From Arthrobacter_N sp051262515 (lineage in GTDB: Bacteria; Actinomycetota; Actinomycetes; Actinomycetales; Micrococcaceae), in NCBI RefSeq assembly GCF_051262515.1, contig NZ_JBIMER010000010.1, forward strand, positions 29,788-93,787: a DNA stretch of 64,000 nt, written 5' to 3'. A model generated the notes under the pieces. That model did no database searches, had not been told where the DNA came from, and saw only the letters and a program-made list of their open reading frames with translations. Of the stretch, positions 27,842 to 35,996 are shown in pieces. Numbering within the stretch: position 1 is the first letter of the stretch; every line of letters starts with the position of its first letter. A program made the position numbers and the translations under genes.

Positions 27842-29596
27842 CTAGGCGATGGTGGCCAGGTTGTCCCCGCGCACGACGGCGTTGCCCGGCTCCTGCGCGC
27901 CGCGCGCCACGGTGCCGGCGCGGTGGGCGGCCACCGTGGTCTCCATTTTCATTGCCTCGAGCACGGCGATCGGGGTGCCGGCATCGACAGCGGTGCCGTC
28001 CTCGACCAGCCACTTGACCAGGTTTCCGTTCATCGGCGACGCCAGCGCGTGGCCGTCGGGATCGGCCGCGCCGGCGTCCGCGCCACCGGCGGTCCCGGAG
28101 CCTTCCGCGACACCGATGCCGCCGCCGAGCAGCGCGGCGAGCAGCTTGGCGGGGAGCCCGAGCTGCACGGCCTTGCCGTCGATCTCCACGGTGATCCGCT
28201 CGCGTTCGGCGCCCGGGGCCGCGGCCGCCAGCTCGTCGGAGGCCGCCAGTTCCTCGGCGAACCCGGATTCGATCCACGTGGTGTGCACGCCGAGCGCGTC
28301 CTCGGCCGTGAACGCAGGGTGCCGGACCACGGCGCGGTGGAACGGAACCACGGTCGGCAGGCCGCGGATGACCAGCTCGTCCAGGGCGGCGCGGGCGCGG
28401 CGGAGCGCCTGCGGGCGGTCCTCGCCGTGGACGATCAGCTTGGCCAGCAGCGAGTCGTATTCCGCGGGGACGGTGGAGCCGGAGCGGACGCCGGTGTCCA
28501 CGCGGATGCCGGCGCCGGTGGGCGCCTCGAACGCCTCGACGGTCCCGGGGGAGGGCAGGAACCCGCGCGCGGGGTCCTCGGCGTTGAGCCGGAACTCGAT
28601 CGCGTGGCCGCGCGGCACCGGGTCCTCCGTCAGCGAAAGCTCCAGCCCGTCGGCGATGCGGAATTGCTCGCGGACCAGGTCCACGCCCGCGGTCTCCTCG
28701 GTGACCGGGTGCTCCACCTGCAGGCGCGTGTTGACCTCCAGGAAGGAGATGACGCCGTCGGGCGCCACGAGGTATTCGACGGTCCCGGCGCCGGTGTAGC
28801 CGGCCTCGCGGCAGATCGCCTTGGCGGACTCGTGGATCCGCGTCCGCTGCTCGTCGGACAGGAACGGCGCGGGCGCCTCCTCCACGAGCTTCTGGTTACG
28901 GCGCTGCAGCGAGCAGTCGCGGGTGCCCACCACCACCACGTTCCCGTGGGTGTCGGCCAGGACCTGGGCCTCCACGTGGCGGGGCTTGTCAAGGAACCGC
29001 TCGACGAAGCATTCGCCGCGGCCGAACGCCATGGTCGCCTCCCGAACGGCGGATTCGAACGCGTCCTCGATGTCCTCCATCCGCCGGGCGATCTTCAGTC
29101 CGCGACCGCCGCCGCCGAACGCCGCCTTGATGGCCACCGGGACTCCGTGGATCTCCGCGAACGCCCGGACCTCGGCCGCGTTGGCGACCGGACCGTCCGT
29201 TCCGGGGACCAGCGGCGCGCCGGCCCGGACGGCGATGTCGCGGGCGGTGACCTTGTTGCCGAGGTCGCGGATGGCCTGGGGCTCAGGGCCGATCCAGCTC
29301 AGACCGGCGTCGATCACGGCCTGTGCGAAGTCCGCGTTCTCGGACAGGAAGCCGTATCCGGGGTGCACGGCGTCCGCACCGGAGCGGGACGCGGCCTCGA
29401 GGATCTTCGGGATGTTCAGGTAGCTGTCCGCGCTGGAGGAGCCGCCGAGCGCGAAGGCCTCGTCGGCGAGGCGGACGTGCAGCGAGTCGGCGTCGGGATC
29501 CGAGTAGACGGCGACGGAGCCCAGCCCCGCGTCGGTGCAGGCGCGCGCGACGCGGACGGCGATCTCGCCGCGGTTGGCGATGAGTACCTTTTTCAT
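27842..29596 (-). CDS. biotin carboxylase with fused biotin carrier domain
   Basis: A 584-residue protein starting MKKVLIANRGEIAVRVARA, the standard biotin carboxylase N-terminus. ATP-grasp features are AAFGGGGRGLKIARR (about residue 160) and GTRDCSLQRRNQKLVEEAPAP. FLEVNTRLQVEHPVTE is the catalytic loop. The C-terminal biotinyl domain has VLEAMKMETTV with the biotinylated Lys near 550, as in acyl-CoA carboxylase alpha chains. There is no classic carboxyltransferase nearby, but the upstream PxpC half is related to the carboxyltransferase region of urea carboxylase. ATG 29596 overlaps the pxpBC stop (ATGA), so it belongs to the 5-oxoproline operon. Confidence 0.93.
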   Translation of the reverse strand: MKKVLIANRGEIAVRVARACTDAGLGSVAVYSDPDADSLHVRLADEAFALGGSSSADSYLNIPKILEAASRSGADAVHPGYGFLSENADFAQAVIDAGLSWIGPEPQAIRDLGNKVTARDIAVRAGAPLVPGTDGPVANAAEVRAFAEIHGVPVAIKAAFGGGGRGLKIARRMEDIEDAFESAVREATMAFGRGECFVERFLDKPRHVEAQVLADTHGNVVVVGTRDCSLQRRNQKLVEEAPAPFLSDEQRTRIHESAKAICREAGYTGAGTVEYLVAPDGVISFLEVNTRLQVEHPVTEETAGVDLVREQFRIADGLELSLTEDPVPRGHAIEFRLNAEDPARGFLPSPGTVEAFEAPTGAGIRVDTGVRSGSTVPAEYDSLLAKLIVHGEDRPQALRRARAALDELVIRGLPTVVPFHRAVVRHPAFTAEDALGVHTTWIESGFAEELAASDELAAAAPGAERERITVEIDGKAVQLGLPAKLLAALLGGGIGVAEGSGTAGGADAGAADPDGHALASPMNGNLVKWLVEDGTAVDAGTPIAVLEAMKMETTVAAHRAGTVARGAQEPGNAVVRGDNLATIA

Positions 29597-31236
29597 GCGT
29601 GGAGTCCTTCGGGGGTGGGGGAGGGTTGGAGGGTGTCGGGATCGACGACGGCGAAGCGCACCCGCGTGCCCGGCGCCAGTTGCGCCGCGGCCGGCAGATC
29701 CTCGGGTACGACGACGGCGACCACCGGGTACCCGCCCGTCACGGGGTGGTCGGCGAGGAACAGGACGGGAAGGCCCGACGGCGGCACCTGCAGCGCGCCG
29801 GCGACGGCGCCTTCGCTGGGCAGTTCCCCGTCCCTGATGCGAGCGAGGGGGCGGCCGCCGTCGTCCGGTTCGAGCCGGACGCCGATGCGGTTGGATTGCG
29901 TGGTGGCGGTCCAGGGGTGGCCGGTCAGCGCGTCGAGCGCGTCGGGGCCGAACCAGTCGTCCCGCGGGCCGGGCGTGACGCGCAGCGTTGCCTCGCCGGC
30001 GGGGCGCAGGGTGCTTGGTTCCGCGGCGCCGACCACGTGGCCGGGGCCGGCCGGGCCGACGCCGAGCACCGTTCCGGCGGCCAGCGGCGGCTGCCCGATG
30101 CCGGACATGGAGTCGGTGGCCCGGCTGCCTAGGACCGCGGGCACGGCCAGGCCGCCGCGGACGGCGAGGTAGGAGCGTAACCCCGCGGTGGGTGCCTCGA
30201 TGCGGAGCGTTTCGCCGTCGCGCAGCGCGAACGGGGCACGCAACGGCGCGGTGGCGGAGCCGTGCGTGCCGGAGACGGTGGCCGGGGTCTCGGCGCCGGC
30301 GAGGGCCAGGACCAGGTCCCCGCGGGCGGCGACCTCGAGCCCGCCGAGGAGGGATTCGACGACGGCTTCGCCCGGCGGGTTGCCGACCAGCCGGTTGGCT
30401 TGCCGCGCCGCGGTCTGGTCCGCCGCGCCCGAGGCGGAGACGCCGAGGTCGCCGAACCCGGGACGGCCGAGGTCCTGGATCAGCGACTGCATCCCGGGGG
30501 AAAGGATTTCGAGGGCGCCGTGCGCGTGCCCTTGCTCCGGGCCGGCCGCGTCCGGAGCCGTTGCGTGTGGGGTGGCCGCGGCGGGCGCTTCCGTGACCTC
30601 GACCGATTCGCGAACCGCGGTGTAGCGGACGGTGTCGCCGGGGCGGACGAGTGCGGGCTTCTCGCGGCCGAGGTCCCACATGGCGGTGGCGGTCCGGCCG
30701 ATCAGCTGCCATCCGCCCGGGGACTGCCGCGGATAGACGGCGGAGAAGTTCCCGGCGAGCGCCACGGATCCGGCGGGCACGGCGGTGCGCGGGGTCCCGC
30801 GGCGGGGGACATTCAGGGAGTCGTCTTCGCCGACCAGATAGGCGAAGCCCGGGGCGAATCCGCCGAACGCGGCCGTCCACAGCTGGCCGGTGTGCGCGGC
30901 GACGACGCCGTCGGCCCCGAGCCCGGTGAGCCGACCGACCTCGGCGAGGTCCTCGCCGGCGTACACCACCTCGATGTCGACGGGTGCGCCGGCCTGGGCG
31001 GCACCGGCGGACGCCTCGGCCTGGGGGCCAAGCTCCGTGATGGCGCGGCGTCCGCGGACGGCGTTGGCGCGCGAATCGAACTTGACCAGCACGGTTTCGG
31101 CGGCGGCGAGCACGTCCTGCTGTCCGGCGAGGGGGCGCTCGAGCAGCAGGCCGTGCAGGGCGAGGACGGCGTCCAGCGGCCGGATCTCGACGAGCAGCGA
31201 CCGGGTTCCGGCCCAGCGGATGCCCCCCAGGCTCAC
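29593..31236 (-). CDS. 5-oxoprolinase PxpB-PxpC fusion (KipI-KipA)
   Basis: A 547-residue fusion of two proteins that are separate in Bacillus. Residues about 1-215 are PxpB/KipI (GFAPGFAYLVGED, VPRRGTPRTAVPAGSVALAG, QSPGGWQLIGRT). Residues about 240-540 are PxpC/KipA (LEILSPGMQSLIQDLGRPG, GVSASGAADQTAARQANRLVG, LPSEGAVAGALQVPPSGLP). With PxpA they hydrolyse 5-oxo-L-proline to glutamate using ATP. An Ala/Pro/His-rich linker joins the halves. The GTG start at 31236 overlaps the pxpA stop (GTGA), and the stop overlaps the carboxylase start. The fusion fixes one-to-one stoichiometry. Confidence 0.92.
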   Translation of the reverse strand: MSLGGIRWAGTRSLLVEIRPLDAVLALHGLLLERPLAGQQDVLAAAETVLVKFDSRANAVRGRRAITELGPQAEASAGAAQAGAPVDIEVVYAGEDLAEVGRLTGLGADGVVAAHTGQLWTAAFGGFAPGFAYLVGEDDSLNVPRRGTPRTAVPAGSVALAGNFSAVYPRQSPGGWQLIGRTATAMWDLGREKPALVRPGDTVRYTAVRESVEVTEAPAAATPHATAPDAAGPEQGHAHGALEILSPGMQSLIQDLGRPGFGDLGVSASGAADQTAARQANRLVGNPPGEAVVESLLGGLEVAARGDLVLALAGAETPATVSGTHGSATAPLRAPFALRDGETLRIEAPTAGLRSYLAVRGGLAVPAVLGSRATDSMSGIGQPPLAAGTVLGVGPAGPGHVVGAAEPSTLRPAGEATLRVTPGPRDDWFGPDALDALTGHPWTATTQSNRIGVRLEPDDGGRPLARIRDGELPSEGAVAGALQVPPSGLPVLFLADHPVTGGYPVVAVVVPEDLPAAAQLAPGTRVRFAVVDPDTLQPSPTPEGLHA

Positions 31237-31991
31237 GCGAAGCTCCGGATTTCGACGCCGGCGCCCTCGAGCCCGGCGCGGACGGCGGCGGTCACGGCCA
31301 CGGCGCCGTCCGTGTCGCCGTGGACGCAGATGCTCTCGGCCCCGGTGCGGATGATGGAGCCGTCGCGCGCGACGATCTCGCCCTCAGTGGCGAGGCGGAC
31401 CATGTTGGCGGTGACGATCTCGGGATCGTGCAGGACGGCGCCCTCTTCGCGGCGGGAGACCAGCGTGCCGTCCGGGTTGTAGGCGCGGTCGGCGAAGGCC
31501 TCGGTGACGGCGCGGAGTCCGGCGGCCTCCGCCAGCGTGAGGGCGAGCGACCCCGGAAGGAGCAGCAGCGGGAGGTCTCCGCCGAACGCGCGGACCCCGT
31601 CGACGACGGCGCGGGCGTGCCCCTCGTGAGAGAAGATCGTGTTGTAGAGGGCGCCGTGGGGCTTGACGTAGCGGATGGCTCCGCCGGCCGAACGGGCCAG
31701 GGCGTCGAGGGCGCCGAGCTGGTAGAGGACATCGTCGGCCAGCTCGGTGGGGGAGCAGTCCAGGAACCGTCGGCCGAAGCCCGCGAGGTCCCGGTAGCCG
31801 ACATGGCCGCCGATGGTCACACCGGCGGCCACGGCGTCACGGCACGTCTGGGCGATGGTGCTCGGGTCGCCGGCGTGGAAACCGCAGGCTACGTTGGCGC
31901 TGGAGACCGAGCGGAAGATGGCGGCGTCGTCGCCCATGGTCCAGTTGCCGAAGGACTCGCCGACGTCGCTGTTGAGGTCGATGGTGGCCAA
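31233..31991 (-). CDS. pxpA: 5-oxoprolinase subunit A (LamB/YcsF family)
   Basis: A 252-residue LamB/YcsF protein. The N-terminal ATIDLNSDVGESFGNWTMGD is diagnostic, followed by SANVACGFHAGDPSTI and VGYRDLAGFGRRFLD. YVKPHGALYNTI and the C-terminal SICVHGDTDGAV complete the conserved blocks. No ATG is available: TTG 31991 gives the canonical N-terminus, and GTG 32030 is the alternative. The frame runs open to 33101 but that part is a shadow of the next gene. A perfect GntR-type palindrome lies about 50 bases upstream. First gene of the pxpA-pxpBC-carboxylase operon. Confidence 0.92.
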   Translation of the reverse strand: MATIDLNSDVGESFGNWTMGDDAAIFRSVSSANVACGFHAGDPSTIAQTCRDAVAAGVTIGGHVGYRDLAGFGRRFLDCSPTELADDVLYQLGALDALARSAGGAIRYVKPHGALYNTIFSHEGHARAVVDGVRAFGGDLPLLLLPGSLALTLAEAAGLRAVTEAFADRAYNPDGTLVSRREEGAVLHDPEIVTANMVRLATEGEIVARDGSIIRTGAESICVHGDTDGAVAVTAAVRAGLEGAGVEIRSFA

Positions 31992-32041
31992 GGTGATCCC
32001 CGTCTCGTTGGTGGTTATCCAAGCATGCACCAGAGACGCGG

Positions 32042-32054
32042 ATTGTTCAACAAT
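32042..32054. promoter_or_regulatory. GntR-type palindrome ATTGTT-C-AACAAT before pxpA
   Basis: A perfect 6-bp-arm palindrome centred at 32048, matching the core TTGTT-N-AACAA found twice at 11.2 kb. It lies about 50 bases before the pxpA start, between pxpA and the stop of the upstream gene. Confidence 0.7.
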
Positions 32055-32068
32055 TTTCTGCGGGGTGG

Positions 32069-32920
32069 TTAGATTTCCCAGTCTCCGGAGGTGTCGCCGC
32101 CGAAGAAGCCGCCCTCGCCGCCGAGGAATCCGTCGAAGACTCCGCCGGCCTGGCCGGTGAGGTCCTCGCCCGCGCCGCTGAACGTCTCGCCGATTCCGGC
32201 CACGGAGTCCTCCAGGCCACCGAAGCCCTCGCCGAGTCCTTCGGCCGCCCCGGCCAGGCCGTCGCCCATGCCGGTGAAGCCCTCCAGCAGGGGCCCGGCG
32301 ACGGCGGAACCGATGAACGCGCCCGCCACACCGGCCATGAGCCCCGCGCCGAGTCCGCCCGCCGCGCCGGCGGCCATGCCACCCAATCCCGCGCCGCGGC
32401 CTCCACCGGCTCCGCCGCGGCCCAGGATCTTCTCCATGAAACCGGGGCGGGACACCTCCGCGCGGGTCGCCGCGCGGGCGAGGTCCTCGGGGCGGTCGGA
32501 CCGGGGGCGCTCCGCCGGGGGCAGCTGTTCGCCCAGCTCTGTCTGCAGCAGCGAGCGCTGCTGCGGCGTCAGGCTGGCGAAGGCCTCCTGGTGGGCGCGC
32601 TCCATGTCCTCCGGCGGGGCGGTGCGCAGCATGTACTTGTACTTCGCGATGGCGGCCTGGTCGTCCGCGGATCCCCGCGGTGCCGTGGTCCGGGGCTGAG
32701 CGGGGGCATTGCCCTGGCCCGGGGGCCGTCCCTGCGGATGGCCGTAGCCCTGCTGACCGTAACCCTCCTGACCCTGTCCGTAGGGCTGGTTCCCGTGGCC
32801 CTGCTGCCGGCCGCCGTCGTGCTGCTGGGGCTGCTGGCCGGTCCGCTGACCCAACTGCTCCTTGACGTATTCCCCGGCCATGCGCTTGCCCTGCTGGACC
32901 AACTTGTCGAACATGCCCAT
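32069..32920 (-). CDS. hypothetical Gln/Gly-rich protein
   Basis: A 283-residue protein I do not recognise. It starts MGMFDKLVQQGKRMAGEYVK, then has a Gln/Gly/His-rich segment (about residues 25-85, with GQGQEGYGQQGYGHPQG). A helical middle (AAIAKYKYMLRTAPPEDMER, LTPQQRSLLQTEL, about 90-130) follows, and then a long Gly/Ala-rich C-terminal half with GAGLGGMAAGAAGGLGAG that could be membrane-interacting. It is acidic at the end (GDTSGDWEI). The middle suggests an interaction module, the rest is low complexity. Its frame, GC pattern and length argue that it is a real gene. Transcribed toward pxpA. Confidence 0.7.
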   Translation of the reverse strand: MGMFDKLVQQGKRMAGEYVKEQLGQRTGQQPQQHDGGRQQGHGNQPYGQGQEGYGQQGYGHPQGRPPGQGNAPAQPRTTAPRGSADDQAAIAKYKYMLRTAPPEDMERAHQEAFASLTPQQRSLLQTELGEQLPPAERPRSDRPEDLARAATRAEVSRPGFMEKILGRGGAGGGRGAGLGGMAAGAAGGLGAGLMAGVAGAFIGSAVAGPLLEGFTGMGDGLAGAAEGLGEGFGGLEDSVAGIGETFSGAGEDLTGQAGGVFDGFLGGEGGFFGGDTSGDWEI

Positions 32921-33078
32921 GGTGGTTCTCCCTGCCTCGTCTGATCAAGCCTTGTTGCCCGGCGCGCGCGCCGGGCCCACCCCGTACAACTCCCCCGGCC
33001 TCCCGCCCGTTCCCCCGGCCGGTGTGGCGTCCGCCGCCGCCCCGCCGGGACGGCGCCCGGCGGTGGCAGACTGGGACC

Positions 33079-33579
33079 GTGGACCTCCAAATCATCGTCA
33101 CCGTCGTCGCCGGCCTGCTGCTCGCCGTGGCCGCGGTCGGGACCGTCTATCCGATCCTTCCCGGCAGCTGGCTGGCGATCGCGGCCCTTCTGGCGTGGGG
33201 CTGGATCCTGGGCAGCGCCGCGTCGTGGACCACCGCCGTGATCGGCATGGTGATCGCCGGCGTCGGTTGGGCGGCCTCGGCCGTTCTGACCGGGCGCAAC
33301 CTGCAGCGCCAACGCATCCCGCGGCAGTCCATCGCCGTCGCGCTGGTGTGCGCGGTGGTGGGCATGTTCGCGATCCCCGTGGTGGGGCTGTTCGTCGGGT
33401 TCGGGCTGGGACTGCTGCTGTCCGAGTTCGCCCGGCGCAGGCATTTCGGGGAGGCGCTGCGGGCCAGCGGATCGGCGCTGAAGGCCACCGGCATCGGCAT
33501 CCTGGTGGAATTCGGGTGCGCGGCGCTGGCGGCGTCGGTGTGGACGATCGGCGTCTTCTGGCACTTCACGACGCGGTAG
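33079..33579 (+). CDS. DUF456 family membrane protein
   Basis: A 166-residue protein with about four hydrophobic segments. VGTVYPILPGSWLAIAALLAWG (about residues 20-41) and FAIPVVGLFVGFGLGLLLSEF (about 100-120) are typical of DUF456, a small membrane family of unknown function. GTG 33079 begins it; an extension to 33022 is Arg/Pro-rich and unlikely. It is divergent from the Gly-rich gene and converges on the subtilase gene with a GC hairpin between them. Confidence 0.8.
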   Translation: MDLQIIVTVVAGLLLAVAAVGTVYPILPGSWLAIAALLAWGWILGSAASWTTAVIGMVIAGVGWAASAVLTGRNLQRQRIPRQSIAVALVCAVVGMFAIPVVGLFVGFGLGLLLSEFARRRHFGEALRASGSALKATGIGILVEFGCAALAASVWTIGVFWHFTTR

Positions 33580-33592
33580 GCGGCGACCCGCT

Positions 33593-33623
33593 CCCGCCCC
33601 GCCCGGGGACCGGTCGGGGCGGG
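33593..33623. terminator. hairpin between convergent DUF456 and subtilase genes
   Basis: CCCGCCCC at 33593-33600 and GGGGCGGG at 33616-33623 form a perfect 8-bp GC stem in the 94-base gap between convergent stops. It lacks a T-tract, as many actinobacterial terminators do, and could serve both strands. Confidence 0.5.
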
Positions 33624-33673
33624 CACGGTCCGGCTGTCACCTGACTGTGCCGTACCCGACCGCTGCGGACGGC

Positions 33674-35434
33674 CTACTTGCCCTTTCCGGGGTGCGTCGA
33701 GGTCTCGACGAACGGCTGGACCGAGCCGGTGTAGGGCGTGACGGTATTGGTTCTGCCGACAACTCCCACCTTCCACGTGCCGGCCTCCGGGGACGTGGTC
33801 AGGACCTCGCGCTCGGTGATCGGCGAGTCAAGCAGGCCGGCGGAGGCACCGACCTCGTTGCCCTGCGGGTCGTAGAGGAACAGGTAGATGTTCTCCGCCG
33901 GATTGAGCCACGAGATCTCGGTGTGGAGGGCGGCGGTGCCCTCCGCGACCTCGACGTCGTGGTAGCTCCAGAACGCGTCGTCGATCTCGGAGACCGACGT
34001 GTCGACCGCGTAGCCGCCGGGCAGGACCTGGCCGGAGAGCTCCTGCGGTTCGCCGCTGGCCTCGAAGCCGTTGAGGGACAGGGACGACTTGCAGGTGGTC
34101 TTGCCCTTTTCGGCCATGGCCACGGCGGCCTGGGCGTCCAGCATGCCGGCGCCGACCTCGAAGGACGCGTAGCCCGGCATCTCGGCGGCGGAGCACTCGA
34201 GGACGCCGATCACGTCGGCCGCGCTCAGGTCCGGGTTCGCCTCGAGAATTAGCGCGACGACGCCGGACACGTGCGGCGTGGCCATGCTCGTCCCGCTGGC
34301 CCGGGTGTACTCCGGGTTCTCCGCGATGACGCCTGAGGACATCTGCGCGCCGGTCGCGGACCGTGCCGCCCCGATGTCGACACCGGGTGCGGTGATGGTC
34401 GGACGGTAGAGGCCGTCGTCGGCCGCGCGGTTCTGGTTGCCGTCGGGGCGGCCGGTCGAGGAGAAGCCCGCCAGGGTGAAGTCCTTGTTGGCGGCGGCCA
34501 CGGACACGACGTACGGGGAGACGGAGTTCCGTCCCATCGTGTTCGGACTGCCGGAGTTGCCGGCCGCGAAGACTGTGACGACGCCGGCGTCGTACGCCTC
34601 CTTGGTGGCGATGTTCACGGGGTCCTCCGGATCGTAGTCGCTGCCCCCGCCGCCGCCCCAGCTGTTGGAGACGACGCGGACGTTGTGCTCGGCGCCGTCG
34701 GTCAGGATCCAGTCGTAGGACTGGATGGCCCACCAGGACAGCACGTTGGCCGAGCCGAGCTTGAAGCTGATGATGTCCGAACCCGGTGCGACGCCGGTGA
34801 ACTTTCCGTCGCTGGCGGCGCCGGTGCCGCCGATGGTGCCCGAGACGTGTGTGCCGTGGCCGTGGTCGTCGTTGCTGGTGGGGTTGTCCACGAAGGCGAC
34901 GTTCGTGTCGCTGAGCGGATCGCCGAGCACCGCGAAGTTGCGGACGACCTTGTCTCCGTGGGGGAGGTCCGGGTGGGTCGCGTCGGTGCCCGTGTCCGTG
35001 ACCGCGACCGTCACGCCGCTTCCGTCATAGGCTCCGCGCAGTCCGTTGCCCGCCCAGACGTCGTCGGCGTTGATCATCTCGAGGCTGTCGTCGAGATACA
35101 GGTCGTCTCGGGTGTTGTCCCAGACGCTGCGGGTCGAGTCCCACGACGCGACGTCGAGGATCTGGGCCGGCGACAGGGTGGCAAGGCCCATGTCGAGCGT
35201 CCTGGTGGTCTGCACGTCCGGGTCCAGCGCCGTGAGGGCCTCCAAGCCCGAACGGTCGTCGAAGGAAACGATGACCTCCAGCGAATCATCGCTGGAGGCC
35301 AAGAACTCCTGGACCGTGGGGGACAGCGCGGCGCCGTCCAGCGCGGCGATGGTCGAAGCGCTCGCCGGGGCGATCGTCGCACCCAGTAAGCCGAGGAGCG
35401 CAAGGGGCAGTGTGAACCTTTTTGTCAAATTCAT
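33674..35434 (-). CDS. secreted S8 subtilisin-like serine protease
   Basis: A 586-residue subtilase. A Sec signal peptide is visible (MNLTKRFTLPLALLGLLGATIAPASA, cleavage after about residue 27). An inhibitor-like propeptide follows (about 30-115, LEVIVSFDDRSGLEALTAL). The catalytic Asp is in VAVTDTGTDATHPDL, the His in DDHGHGTHVSGTIGG, the oxyanion Asn in FAAGNSGS and the Ser in ASGTSMATPHVSG, so the triad is complete. The last 110 residues resemble a pre-peptidase C-terminal (PPC) beta domain (SWLNPAENIYLFLYDPQG). No clear ribosome site precedes the ATG. Expected role: extracellular protein degradation. Confidence 0.94.
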   Translation of the reverse strand: MNLTKRFTLPLALLGLLGATIAPASASTIAALDGAALSPTVQEFLASSDDSLEVIVSFDDRSGLEALTALDPDVQTTRTLDMGLATLSPAQILDVASWDSTRSVWDNTRDDLYLDDSLEMINADDVWAGNGLRGAYDGSGVTVAVTDTGTDATHPDLPHGDKVVRNFAVLGDPLSDTNVAFVDNPTSNDDHGHGTHVSGTIGGTGAASDGKFTGVAPGSDIISFKLGSANVLSWWAIQSYDWILTDGAEHNVRVVSNSWGGGGGSDYDPEDPVNIATKEAYDAGVVTVFAAGNSGSPNTMGRNSVSPYVVSVAAANKDFTLAGFSSTGRPDGNQNRAADDGLYRPTITAPGVDIGAARSATGAQMSSGVIAENPEYTRASGTSMATPHVSGVVALILEANPDLSAADVIGVLECSAAEMPGYASFEVGAGMLDAQAAVAMAEKGKTTCKSSLSLNGFEASGEPQELSGQVLPGGYAVDTSVSEIDDAFWSYHDVEVAEGTAALHTEISWLNPAENIYLFLYDPQGNEVGASAGLLDSPITEREVLTTSPEAGTWKVGVVGRTNTVTPYTGSVQPFVETSTHPGKGK

Positions 35435-35492
35435 AACGGAGAGGCTAACAGGATATTCACAGCTTGATAATAGGGAGTGTCTCCGGCGGATT

Positions 35493-35672
35493 TCAGTCCA
35501 GCAGCGAGTTGATGGGGTCGGCCACGGCCCGCGGGTGGTCCTCCGGGGTGAAGTGCTTGCCGCCGGGAATGCGGATCACCTGGGTCCCCAGGTCGTGGGC
35601 CAGACGCTCGCCGTACTCGAGCTTCTGGAAGCGGTCCGCCACGCCCCACACCACCCGCGCGGGCGCCACCCT
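35493..35672 (-). pseudogene. remnant of an alpha/beta hydrolase (C-terminal tail only)
   Basis: The frame ending at 35493 encodes PARVVWGVADRFQKLEY, RLAHDLGTQVIRIPGGKHF and TPEDHPRAVADPINSLL. This is the C-terminal tail of an epoxide hydrolase/haloalkane dehalogenase-like alpha/beta hydrolase, including the region of the catalytic His (GGKHFTPED). The rest of the protein, with the nucleophile elbow, is missing: upstream the sequence switches to the merR remnant in another frame. A truncation left by deletion. Confidence 0.65.
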
Positions 35673-35674
35673 AA

Positions 35675-35887
35675 AATGAAGCTGCAGATGCGTTCGGCGT
35701 CGCAGGTGGCTGGATCGCCGTCGGCCGCGGACCGGTGGTAGTCGGCGACCGTCGCGCGCAGCGCCGTCAGCTCGGCGATCCGCCGGACCAGATCCTCCAG
35801 CTGCCTGGCCAGCAGCCCGCTCTCCTCGCAGAACCGCAGCGTCTTGGCCGTGGTGCCGGTCGCCGCGGCGACTTCCCCGATGCGCAT
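35675..35887 (-). pseudogene. merR: MerR-family regulator remnant with internal in-frame deletion
   Basis: The frame from ATG 35887 starts MRIGEVAAATGTTAKTLRFCEESGLLA, the first helix-turn-helix of MerR proteins. It then jumps to RQLEDLVRRIAELTALRATV and DPATCDAERICSFI, the dimerisation helix and C-terminal Cys region of mercury/cadmium-type MerR. About 65-75 residues, including the wing and most of the domain after it, are missing without loss of frame. The open frame continues past the usual end. It sits divergent to the merA remnant, as an intact mer operon would have it. Confidence 0.7.
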
Positions 35888-35935
35888 GCCCAGCCTCTCG
35901 TCGATGCCGATCGTTGGCACGGAGTTTCCCGGTGC

Positions 35936-35965
35936 TTGACCTTCCACCCCAGGGGAAGGTGCAGA
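35936..35965 (+). promoter_or_regulatory. MerR-type operator/promoter, apparently intact
   Basis: TTGACC at 35936-35941 as -35 leads into the dyad ACCTTCC-N8-GGAAGGT (35939-35960), the layout of MerR/CueR-class promoters where the regulator binds the long spacer. It drives toward the merA remnant (start 35997). The dyad is perfect although both flanking mer genes are broken. Confidence 0.65.
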
Positions 35966-35996
35966 GATGGGGGACAGGCCCATCAGAGGAGGGAAA

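Noticed and set aside
27842..30880. 1012-codon frame suggesting a larger biotin carboxylase fusion
   Set aside because: The part before MKKVLIANRGE is an Arg-rich shadow of pxpBC. The real start at 29596 overlaps the pxpBC stop.
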